5,685 nt of DNA from Candidatus Woesearchaeota archaeon CG10_big_fil_rev_8_21_14_0_10_32_9 (GTDB taxonomy: Archaea > Nanobdellota > Nanobdellia > Woesearchaeales > 21-14-0-10-32-9): contig PCYF01000023.1 in assembly GCA_002762915.1 (NCBI GenBank), forward strand, positions 2,856 to 8,540, read 5' to 3'. Below the pieces are notes generated by a model. It was not told the origin of the DNA. It made no database searches and saw only the letters and a program-made list of their open reading frames with translations. Positions 1-5,685 of the stretch are shown in pieces; within the stretch, counting starts at the first letter, position 1; each line of letters opens with the position of its first letter. Made by a program: the position numbers and the translations under genes.

Positions 1-86
1 CAAACACAGACATTAATAATCCTAACTTTCATGTGATAGATGATTGCAAAAAAGTTTTGGATTCAATATCAGTAAAAACAAAATAA
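1..86 (+). CDS. C-terminal end of an unidentified upstream gene (partial)
   Basis: Reading from base 3, one plus-strand frame stays open for 27 codons and ends at TAA (84-86); the other two plus frames stop within the first 36 bases. The peptide tail contains HVIDDCKKVLDSI, a mixed polar and hydrophobic composition that looks like a real amphipathic C-terminal helix. The stop lies 26 bases before the EF-2 ATG, and the EF-2 Shine-Dalgarno falls in that gap, so the two genes could share a transcript. The start lies outside the window. I do not recognise the family; nothing in the tail resembles S7 or S12, the usual neighbours of EF-2 in archaea. An open frame this short could also be chance. 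Confidence 0.4.
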   Translation, partial: NTDINNPNFHVIDDCKKVLDSISVKTK

Positions 87-98
87 AACACAATACAT

Positions 99-103
99 GA
101 GGT
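99..103 (+). promoter_or_regulatory. Shine-Dalgarno site of EF-2
   Basis: GAGGT lies 9 bases before the ATG at 113 and matches the archaeal 16S anti-Shine-Dalgarno. It supports the ATG at 113 rather than the in-frame ATG at 128, which has no such site. No convincing TATA box is visible between 1 and 112. Confidence 0.7.
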
Positions 104-112
104 ATTAAGAAA

Positions 113-2305
113 ATGGCAAATGAAAAAATGATAGATAAGGTAAAAAGGATTGTTGAAAATCCAGAATATATTAGAAATATTTGTACGTCAGCACACATTC
201 ACCACGGTAAAACTGCTTTTACTGATAATTTACTTGCTGCAGCAGGACTTATGTCTGAATCGAGTGCAGGAGATTTAGATAAAGGTATGGCTACTTGGCA
301 ACATAAAGATGAACAAGAAAGATTGATGACTGTTGATTCAGCTAACGTTTCTATGGTTCACGAATATCATGAAAAAGAATATTTGATTAATTTAATTGAT
401 ACTCCTGGTCACGTTGATTTTGGTGGAAACGTTACAAGAGCAATGAGGGCAGTTGATGGAACAATAGTTTTAATTTGTGCAGTTGAAGGAATAATGCCTC
501 AAACAGAAACTGTTCTAAAACAAGCTATAAAAGAGAGAGTAAGACCTGTTTTATTTATTAACAAAGTTGACAGATTAATTAAAGAATTGAAATTTTCTCC
601 TCAACAAATTCAACAAAGATTTGCAGATTTAATTATCAAATTTAATAGATTAATTGAAAAGATGGCTGAACCTCAATTCAAACAATCTTGGAAAGTTGAT
701 ATTGCAGCAGGAAGCGTTGCATTTGGAAGCGCAAGAGAAAATTGGGCTTTATCTTTCAGCTTTATGCAGAAGAAAAACATAAAATTCATTGATATAGAAA
801 AAGCTTATACTGAGATGGATAAGGAGCAAAGAGATAAATGGATTTGGGAAAACGCACCTTTACACGAAGTTATTTTAGATATGGTAATTAAACACTTGCC
901 TGCGCCTCTTGAAGCTCAGCAATACAGAATTCCAAAAATCTGGAAAGGGGACAAAGATTCTGAGTTTGGAAAAGACTTAATGAGTATGAATCCAAAAGGA
1001 AAACTTGCCTATGTTATTACAAGAATTATTATTGATTCAAAATCTGGTAAAGAACTTGCTGCAGGAAGATTATTTTCTGGAACAATAAGACAAGGTCAAG
1101 AAGTTTATTTGAATAACGCTAAGCAAAAACAAAGAATTCAAACTGTATATATTTACAGAGGAATTAAACCAGAATTAATGGATTCTCTTCCAGCAGGAAA
1201 TATTTTGGCTGTTGGTGGCTTAACTGGTAGCGCTGGAGAAACTGTTACTCTTGAACCTGAAGATGCGTTCGAAGAATTAAAACACATTTTTGAACCAGTT
1301 ATTACAAAATCTGTTGAACCTGTAAAGATGCAGGATCTTCCAAAAATTGTTGAAGTTTTAAATAAAGTTTCAAAAGAAGATCCATCCATTAAGATTGTTA
1401 TTAATCCAGAAACTGGAGAAAACTTAATGATGGGCATGGGAGAACTTCATCTAGAAATTGTTGAAAACAGAATTAAAACAGAAAAAGGTGTTGAAATCAA
1501 AACAAGTCCGCCTATTGTTGTTTACAGAGAATCAATAACAAAGAATTCAGGAGAAGAATTCGAAGGAAAATCTCCAAATAAACACAATAAATTTTATTTT
1601 GTTGTTGAACCTATTACTGGAGAATTAAAAGAAGGACTAAAAGAAGGACGATTCTCTGAAGGAAGAGTAAAAAAGAAAAATCTTGATTTAAGAAATTCTT
1701 TAATTGAACACGGCATGGATTCAAAAGAAGCTGATCAAGTTAAAGACATTTTCAAAGGCTGTCTATATTTAGATGCAACAAGAGGACAAGTTCACATGAT
1801 AGAAGTTCAAGAAATGATTCTTGACATGTTTGAAGATGTTATGATAAATGGTCCGCTTGCAAGAGATCCTTGTATTAATGTTAAGGTAATTTTGAAAGAC
1901 ATGTCTCTGCACGAGGATGCAATTCACAGAGGTCCAGCTCAAGTTTACCCTGCAGTTAGAGAAGGTATACGTGGTGCAATGATGCAAGCAAACCCAGTTA
2001 TTTTTGAACCGCTTCAAACATTATTGATTGAAGCACCTGGAGAATACACTGGAGAAATTTCAAAACTAGTTACTTCAAAAAGAGGACAATTAGTTGAGAT
2101 AAACATGGAAGAAGATGGTGCAAACATAAAGGCAGTAATGCCTGTTATGGAATTATTTGGTTGGGCATCAGAATTAAGATCTGCTACTGAAGGAAAAGGA
2201 GTTTCTTCAATTGTTGACCAAGCTTTCGAAAGATTGCCTGGCGAAAAACAAGATCAAGTAGTTCAAAGAATAAGACAAAGAAAGGGATTAGGAGAAAACG
2301 CATAG
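113..2305 (+). CDS. fusA: Translation elongation factor 2 (EF-2), ribosomal translocase GTPase
   Basis: EF-2 is the cytoplasmic GTPase that drives tRNA-mRNA translocation. The 730 residues are full length for archaeal EF-2. The G domain has the P-loop AHIHHGKT (27-34), the switch I threonine T73, DTPGH (96-100) with catalytic H100, NKVD (150-153) and GSAR (205-208). Domains II to V follow, with GMGELHLEIV at 441-450. The tip of domain IV has LHEDAIHRGPAQ (599-610), where H605 is the residue modified to diphthamide in archaea and eukaryotes. Two G-domain features are odd: the usual P-loop aspartate (AHIDHGKT) is H30, and switch I reads ERLMTVD instead of the common RGITID. The reading frame is intact, so this should be functional. 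The start is supported by GAGGT at 99-103. The gene precedes EF-1A and S10. Identity is secure. Confidence 0.98.
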   Translation: MANEKMIDKVKRIVENPEYIRNICTSAHIHHGKTAFTDNLLAAAGLMSESSAGDLDKGMATWQHKDEQERLMTVDSANVSMVHEYHEKEYLINLIDTPGHVDFGGNVTRAMRAVDGTIVLICAVEGIMPQTETVLKQAIKERVRPVLFINKVDRLIKELKFSPQQIQQRFADLIIKFNRLIEKMAEPQFKQSWKVDIAAGSVAFGSARENWALSFSFMQKKNIKFIDIEKAYTEMDKEQRDKWIWENAPLHEVILDMVIKHLPAPLEAQQYRIPKIWKGDKDSEFGKDLMSMNPKGKLAYVITRIIIDSKSGKELAAGRLFSGTIRQGQEVYLNNAKQKQRIQTVYIYRGIKPELMDSLPAGNILAVGGLTGSAGETVTLEPEDAFEELKHIFEPVITKSVEPVKMQDLPKIVEVLNKVSKEDPSIKIVINPETGENLMMGMGELHLEIVENRIKTEKGVEIKTSPPIVVYRESITKNSGEEFEGKSPNKHNKFYFVVEPITGELKEGLKEGRFSEGRVKKKNLDLRNSLIEHGMDSKEADQVKDIFKGCLYLDATRGQVHMIEVQEMILDMFEDVMINGPLARDPCINVKVILKDMSLHEDAIHRGPAQVYPAVREGIRGAMMQANPVIFEPLQTLLIEAPGEYTGEISKLVTSKRGQLVEINMEEDGANIKAVMPVMELFGWASELRSATEGKGVSSIVDQAFERLPGEKQDQVVQRIRQRKGLGENA

Positions 2306-2320
2306 AATTATTCTCTATGC
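2300..2320 (+). terminator. Hairpin spanning the EF-2 stop codon
   Basis: GCATAGA (2300-2306) and TCTATGC (2314-2320) form a perfect 7-bp stem with a 7-base loop. The TAG stop (2303-2305) sits in the 5' arm. Only a weak T-rich stretch follows, so it is a poorer terminator candidate than the hairpin after EF-1A. It could instead be an RNA-processing or 3'-end stability element, or chance. Confidence 0.4.
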
Positions 2321-2344
2321 TTATCTCTAAATTAATCCAAAATC

Positions 2345-2352
2345 TTTATAAA
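2345..2352 (+). promoter_or_regulatory. TATA box of a probable EF-1A promoter
   Basis: TTTATAAA is preceded by an A-rich, BRE-like stretch (CCAAAATC). Usual archaeal spacing puts the transcript start near 2373-2378 and leaves a leader of about 75-80 bases before the ATG at 2454. A second, weaker TATA-like stretch (AATATAAG, about 2370-2377) would give a shorter leader. An own promoter here suits a gene that must be expressed more strongly than EF-2. Confidence 0.5.
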
Positions 2353-2355
2353 CAG

Positions 2356-2366
2356 GGAATAATTCC
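2356..2366. promoter_or_regulatory. Perfect 11-base dyad between TATA box and predicted EF-1A transcript start
   Basis: GGAAT-A-ATTCC is perfectly symmetrical, and flanking CAG/CTG bases extend it imperfectly (2353-2368). It begins four bases after the TATA box, in the position where archaeal repressors commonly bind. No regulator is identified, so operator function is inference; in AT-rich DNA a short dyad can be chance. Confidence 0.3.
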
Positions 2367-2415
2367 TGCAATATAAGATAAGCTCGTTTAACGACGGGTT
2401 TTGATTATTTTAAAA

Positions 2416-2443
2416 AAATAATATTGGAGAAATAATATTAGAG
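2416..2443 (+). repeat. Tandem 14-base duplication in the EF-1A leader
   Basis: AAATAATATTGGAG (2416-2429) is followed immediately by AAATAATATTAGAG (2430-2443), identical at 13 of 14 positions. The second copy runs into the Shine-Dalgarno GAGGAGG, and the first carries a GGAG that could serve as a decoy or standby ribosome site. The first copy can also fold with upstream ATTATTTT (2404-2411) as an A/T-only 8-bp hairpin. Confidence 0.7.
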
Positions 2444-2447
2444 GAGG
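2441..2447 (+). promoter_or_regulatory. Strong Shine-Dalgarno site of EF-1A
   Basis: GAGGAGG ends 6 bases before the ATG at 2454. It is the longest anti-Shine-Dalgarno match in the window and fits high expression of EF-1A. It fixes the start codon. Confidence 0.8.
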
Positions 2448-2453
2448 AAAAAA

Positions 2454-3725
<1,272 letters not shown>

Positions 3726-3740
<15 letters not shown>

Positions 3741-3769
3741 GCTTTCATTTTTTTTATTTTAATTTTTTT
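3726..3769 (+). terminator. Intrinsic-type terminator overlapping the EF-1A stop codon
   Basis: GAAAGC (3731-3736) and GCTTTC (3741-3746) form a perfect 6-bp stem with loop ATAA, which contains the TAA stop. With one bulged A (3747), the AAAAA before the stem (3726-3730) can extend it against the following T run. Downstream are T8 (3748-3755), T4 and T7 (3763-3769). Both a stem-loop and archaeal-style T-rich termination signals are present. Incomplete termination could still let S10 be co-transcribed. Confidence 0.65.
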
Positions 3770-3795
3770 CATGGTGAGTTAATCGTTATCATGAC

Positions 3796-3815
3796 GGTAA
3801 AAAGGTAAAAGGTAA
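3796..3815 (+). repeat. Three GGTAA motifs before S10, the last a weak ribosome site
   Basis: GGTAA occurs at 3796, 3804 and 3811, spaced 8 and 7 bases and separated by A runs. The last copy includes AGGT (3810-3813), 8 bases before the ATG at 3822, which is the best available Shine-Dalgarno but shorter than those of the other genes. The motif could be purine-rich drift around a ribosome site rather than a regulatory repeat. Confidence 0.45.
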
Positions 3816-3821
3816 GTAAAA

Positions 3822-4133
3822 ATGCAGAGAGCGAGAGTAAAATTAGCAAGCACAGACATTGAAAAGATCAATGCTACATGTGATTATATTAAAGGAATTG
3901 CAGAAAAGACAGGAGTTGTCATAAAGGGACCAATACCTTTACCGACGAAGAAACTCAAATTAACAACAAGAAAAAGTCCTTGTGGAAACGGAACAGCAAC
4001 TTGGGATAGATACGAGATGCGTGTTCACAAAAGACTAATTGATCTTGGAATTGATGAGAGAGCTTTGAGATTAATCATGAGAGTTCCAATCCCAGAAGGC
4101 TTAAATATCGAGATTGAAATGATCGATTCATAA
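3822..4133 (+). CDS. rps10: Small-subunit ribosomal protein S10 (uS10), archaeal type
   Basis: S10 is a protein of the 30S head that binds 16S rRNA. At 103 residues it matches archaeal family length (about 102). Family motifs are clear: the N-terminal strand MQRARVKLASTD, GPIPLPTKK (36-44), RKSPCGNGTATW (50-61) and the conserved helix region MRVHKRLID (66-74), with a C-terminal NIEIEM strand. An upstream in-frame ATG (3771) meets a stop after three codons, so the start at 3822 is the only sensible one. It follows EF-1A as in many archaea, 81 bases beyond its stop and past a terminator-like signal, so it may rely on read-through or a promoter hidden in the T-rich spacer. It converges on the recombinase gene. 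Identity is secure. Confidence 0.97.
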   Translation: MQRARVKLASTDIEKINATCDYIKGIAEKTGVVIKGPIPLPTKKLKLTTRKSPCGNGTATWDRYEMRVHKRLIDLGIDERALRLIMRVPIPEGLNIEIEMIDS

Positions 4134-4194
4134 TTCTTTATTTTTTATACAAGTAATTCTTAAATACTTTTTTAGTATTAAATTTGAAGTAGTT
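4134..4194. terminator. Shared 3' region between convergent S10 and recombinase genes
   Basis: This 61-base spacer separates two convergent stops. On the plus strand a T-rich run (4136-4147) directly follows S10 and is a plausible archaeal termination signal. AATACT (4163-4168) and AGTATT (4174-4179) form a 6-bp stem around T5, and this symmetrical hairpin could act on either strand. No gene is visible here. Confidence 0.45.
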
Positions 4195-5007
4195 TTATTC
4201 ATCTAGTGGACTTTTTATTGAGATCATTTTTGGACGCAATGTATGAGAGTATCCAAGTGTTGTCTCTGGTCGTACGTGTCCTAGAAGTGTTTGCACAGAT
4301 ACAATATCTATTCCGTTCTCAAGCAAATGTGTTGTGAATGAATGTCTGAACATGTGTGGATGAATATGTTTTTTGATTTTTGCTTTCTTGCCTGCTTGTT
4401 CAACAATTACTTGTACTGATTTCGTGCTTAAAGGTCCATCTCTTCCTGGAAATAGCCAGTATCTTTCATTCTCACACATATGTATCAAATCCTCTTTTAT
4501 TTTTTCAGGAATAATGAACGGTCTGTCTTTGTTTCCTTTTCCTCCTAGTACCCATCCGATGTTTTCTTCGAATGAAAAATCAGTTATTTTTAGTCTTGTG
4601 ACTTCTCTAACTCTTAGTCCAGCACCATACATTAAAGATACCAGTAATTTGTGTTTTGAATTCTCAATAACTTCAAGAATATTGTTCACTTCTTCTTTTG
4701 TTAAATATTCAGGTTTTCTTACAGGCGTCTTAGCATATCTTAACTTAAGATAACATGCTTTATGCAATACATCTATCATCATGAATCTTAGAGCATTATG
4801 TGCAACATTAAGTGTGCTGCCTGAAACTTCTTTTTCTTCCATTGTATAGAGAAACTCTCTTACATCTTTTTTTGAGAATTCTTTTGGCTCTTTATCTTTA
4901 TTTTGTAGCAGAAACATCTTAACATATTGTAAATAAGTATTTATAGTTCTTGGAGATAATTTTCTTCTAAGCATTTCTCGTTTCATATTGTAGATGACGT
5001 CAATCAA
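4195..5007 (-). CDS. xerA: XerA-type site-specific tyrosine recombinase
   Basis: Tyrosine recombinases cut and rejoin DNA through a 3'-phosphotyrosine; archaeal XerA acts on a dif-like site to resolve chromosome dimers. At 270 residues it has the size of a Xer protein. The N-terminal SAM-like, DNA-clasping domain covers about 1-95. The catalytic domain has the full active set: R132 (GLRVRE), K157 (GGKGNKDR), H218 and R221 (HPHMFRHSF), H244 (LLGH) and nucleophile Y253. It ends with IKSPLD, a tail I recall from archaeal and integrase-like relatives. The start is TTG at 5007, supported by GAGGT (5015-5019) seven bases upstream; it overlaps the TGA of the toxin-like gene, indicating translational coupling. 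An ATG at 4986 would give 263 residues but has no ribosome site. It could be the chromosomal Xer or an integrase of a mobile element; the sequence alone does not decide. Confidence 0.93.
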   Translation of the reverse strand: MIDVIYNMKREMLRRKLSPRTINTYLQYVKMFLLQNKDKEPKEFSKKDVREFLYTMEEKEVSGSTLNVAHNALRFMMIDVLHKACYLKLRYAKTPVRKPEYLTKEEVNNILEVIENSKHKLLVSLMYGAGLRVREVTRLKITDFSFEENIGWVLGGKGNKDRPFIIPEKIKEDLIHMCENERYWLFPGRDGPLSTKSVQVIVEQAGKKAKIKKHIHPHMFRHSFTTHLLENGIDIVSVQTLLGHVRPETTLGYSHTLRPKMISIKSPLDE

Positions 5008-5333
5008 TATTCAAACCTCTTTTCATAGTCTTTGTGAGAAAACCATTCAAGAATAATTGCAACAACTTTTATTTCATCAGCTTCAAGAAAAAATATTAAT
5101 CTCCAACCCCTAGGTAAATCATATTTCCAAAGATTAGTAATGCTGTATTTTTTGTACTCTTTGGGCCATAGTTTTCTCGGAATTCTAATACATGAATCCA
5201 AATCATTTTCAATATCTTTAAAAGCCCTATTAATAAAATAGTACAGTTGTCTATCTTCATAGCTACCTTTTTCAAGTTTTAATGTTTCAGAACTTAATTT
5301 CTCAGAAATAAACCTAATCAAGATTTTTCGCAT
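5004..5333 (-). CDS. RelE/ParE-superfamily toxin-like protein
   Basis: At 109 residues it has the size of a type II toxin. The C-terminal half fits the RelE fold: NLWKYDLPRGWRLIFFL (67-83), then a hydrophobic strand IKVVAIILEWF (88-98), then HKDYEKRF (100-107). I recall an archaeal RelE-like family with this LW-(L)P-G-WRLI ... H-K-x-Y-x-x-R-F pattern. R78, H100 and Y103 are candidates for active-site or RNA-contacting residues, by analogy only. The N-terminal half is predicted helical. An in-frame TGA (5340-5342) just upstream makes ATG 5333 the first possible start, and GAGGT (5344-5348) lies 10 bases before it. Its first 20 bases overlap the preceding winged-helix-like gene, and its stop overlaps the recombinase start. 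The likely role is a ribosome-dependent or free mRNA endonuclease held in check by the preceding protein, but toxicity is not shown. Confidence 0.7.
   Translation of the reverse strand: MRKILIRFISEKLSSETLKLEKGSYEDRQLYYFINRAFKDIENDLDSCIRIPRKLWPKEYKKYSITNLWKYDLPRGWRLIFFLEADEIKVVAIILEWFSHKDYEKRFEY
5015..5019 (-). promoter_or_regulatory. Shine-Dalgarno of the recombinase, inside the toxin-like gene
   Basis: GAGGT on the minus strand lies within the last codons of the RelE-like gene, seven bases before the TTG at 5007. It is the main reason for choosing the TTG start over the ATG at 4986. Confidence 0.6.
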
Positions 5334-5592
5334 CGTAAATCAAACCTCGTTTTTCCAGATCTCTAATTCTCTCTGGATTCCAGGTCCAAAATACGACGCC
5401 ATCAGATTTATCAATCATAATTCTATGATTTTCCAGCAAATAATCAAATATTTGGCAGTAGGTCTGATACATCATTTTCTTTGGCAATTTTTTCCATAGC
5501 TGATACTTTGTATATTCTTGAGAATACTTCTTTATGGTTCTTTCAACCATCTTCACGCTTTCCAAAGTAGGGCTATGCAAAATTACTGACAT
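5314..5592 (-). CDS. Small winged-helix-like protein, candidate antitoxin of the RelE-like gene
   Basis: The frame runs from TAG (5314-5316) back to GTG 5643, with ATG codons at 5613 and 5592. I chose ATG 5592 (92 residues) because a TATA box sits about 27 bases before it, implying a leaderless transcript, and because recalled relatives have only a few residues before the PT motif; no candidate start has a Shine-Dalgarno. The core reads as a winged helix: helix ESVKMVERTIKKY (11-23), YQLWKKLPKKMMYQT (30-44) as helix-turn-helix, helix FDYLLENHRI (49-58), and a hairpin wing GVVFWTWNPE (65-74). I recall archaeal proteins with the YxLWxxLPxxxMYQT pattern next to RelE-like genes. The likely role is DNA-binding antitoxin and autoregulator. 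Antitoxin activity is inference from size, gene order and the 20-base overlap with the toxin-like gene. Confidence 0.65.
   Translation of the reverse strand: MSVILHSPTLESVKMVERTIKKYSQEYTKYQLWKKLPKKMMYQTYCQIFDYLLENHRIMIDKSDGVVFWTWNPERIRDLEKRGLIYDAKNLD
5344..5348 (-). promoter_or_regulatory. Shine-Dalgarno of the RelE-like gene, inside the winged-helix gene
   Basis: GAGGT lies 10 bases before ATG 5333, within the preceding coding region. The longer string GAGGTTTGA recurs at the recombinase start, so both downstream genes use the same internal initiation layout. Confidence 0.55.
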
Positions 5593-5612
5593 ATATAACT
5601 GTATATAAGTCA
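5587..5612. promoter_or_regulatory. 26-base imperfect inverted repeat across the predicted transcript start
   Basis: Plus-strand arms TGACATATATA (5587-5597) and TATATAAGTCA (5602-5612) are inverted copies matching at 10 of 11 positions around the spacer ACTG. The dyad covers about -20 to +6 relative to ATG 5592, just after the TATA box. A dimeric winged-helix antitoxin bound here would block initiation, so an autoregulatory operator is the simplest reading. If translation began at GTG 5643 or ATG 5613, the dyad would be coding instead. A Xer target site is a less likely alternative. Confidence 0.55.
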
Positions 5613-5615
5613 TTT

Positions 5616-5623
5616 TATTTATA
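5616..5623 (-). promoter_or_regulatory. TATA box of the winged-helix/RelE/recombinase unit
   Basis: TATAAATA on the minus strand follows an A6 run that fits a BRE. Its centre is about 27 bases before ATG 5592, which predicts a leaderless start. A second TATA-like TTTATATT (5670-5677) would place a transcript near GTG 5643, and a third (TTATATA, 5602-5608) lies inside the dyad, so the choice is not certain. Confidence 0.5.
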
Positions 5624-5685
5624 TTTTTTGCGTTTTGAACCACTGAATCAAAAGAGTTTAATTTTTTTTAATATAAACATCGTAT

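Noticed and set aside
1153..1437. Open frame on the minus strand inside EF-2
   Set aside because: It is fully antisense to conserved EF-2 coding sequence, has a low-complexity Ser/Thr/Gly-rich translation and no ribosome site; a codon-bias shadow.
1769..2017. Open frame on the minus strand over EF-2 domain IV
   Set aside because: It is antisense to the diphthamide-loop region, which is conserved at the protein level; the Cys/His/Asn-rich translation matches no family.
2317..2376. Short leader peptide of about 19 codons between EF-2 and EF-1A
   Set aside because: It has no ribosome site and overlaps the predicted promoter, so it would lie upstream of the EF-1A transcript.
2404..2422. A/T-only hairpin (ATTATTTT / AAAATAAT) as a regulatory stem
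   Set aside because: It has no G-C pairs and a 3-base loop, and lies in very AT-rich DNA; likely weak and possibly chance.
4134..4194. tRNA gene after S10
   Set aside because: Some archaea have a tRNA near S10, but this 61-base spacer is too short and has no T-loop or acceptor stem.
4373..4753. Open frame on the plus strand inside the recombinase gene
   Set aside because: It is antisense to the catalytic domain of the recombinase, whose active-site residues are all intact.
4195..5643. Insertion sequence or integrative element with terminal repeats
   Set aside because: I found no inverted terminal repeats, target duplication or tRNA-end attachment site around the recombinase unit within the window; the right edge is not covered.

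Overview
The window looks like part of an AT-rich archaeal chromosome. The evidence is an archaeal-type EF-2 carrying the diphthamide loop, EF-1A and the archaeal form of ribosomal protein S10, TATA-like promoters, T-rich termination signals and GAGGT Shine-Dalgarno sites. The divergent EF-2 G domain and the compact, low-GC layout suggest a DPANN-type lineage (Woesearchaeota/Pacearchaeota-like). That placement is inference from recalled family patterns and was not tested.

Plus strand, 1-4133: the tail of an unidentified upstream gene (ending at 86) is followed by EF-2 (113-2305), EF-1A (2454-3740) and S10 (3822-4133). This is the elongation-factor part of the archaeal str-type cluster. EF-2 and EF-1A move the ribosome and deliver aminoacyl-tRNA, and S10 is a small-subunit protein. 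The 148-base EF-2/EF-1A gap holds a TATA box, two short dyads, a tandem 14-base duplication and a strong Shine-Dalgarno, so EF-1A probably has its own promoter. Hairpins are built over the stop codons of both EF-2 and EF-1A; the EF-1A one is followed by long T runs and resembles an intrinsic terminator.

Minus strand, 5685-4195: three overlapping genes run toward S10. They are a small winged-helix-like protein (5592-5314), a RelE/ParE-fold toxin-like protein (5333-5004) and a XerA-type tyrosine recombinase (5007-4195). The first two have the size, order and overlap of a type II toxin-antitoxin pair. The recombinase is translationally coupled to them through a TTG start. A TATA box about 27 bases before an ATG at 5592 suggests a leaderless transcript, and a 26-base imperfect inverted repeat (5587-5612) straddles that start, as expected of an autoregulatory operator.

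The most interesting items are this three-gene unit with its dyad, the Asp-to-His change in the EF-2 P-loop, and the regulatory structure between EF-2 and EF-1A. No RNA gene, CRISPR array or insertion sequence was found.
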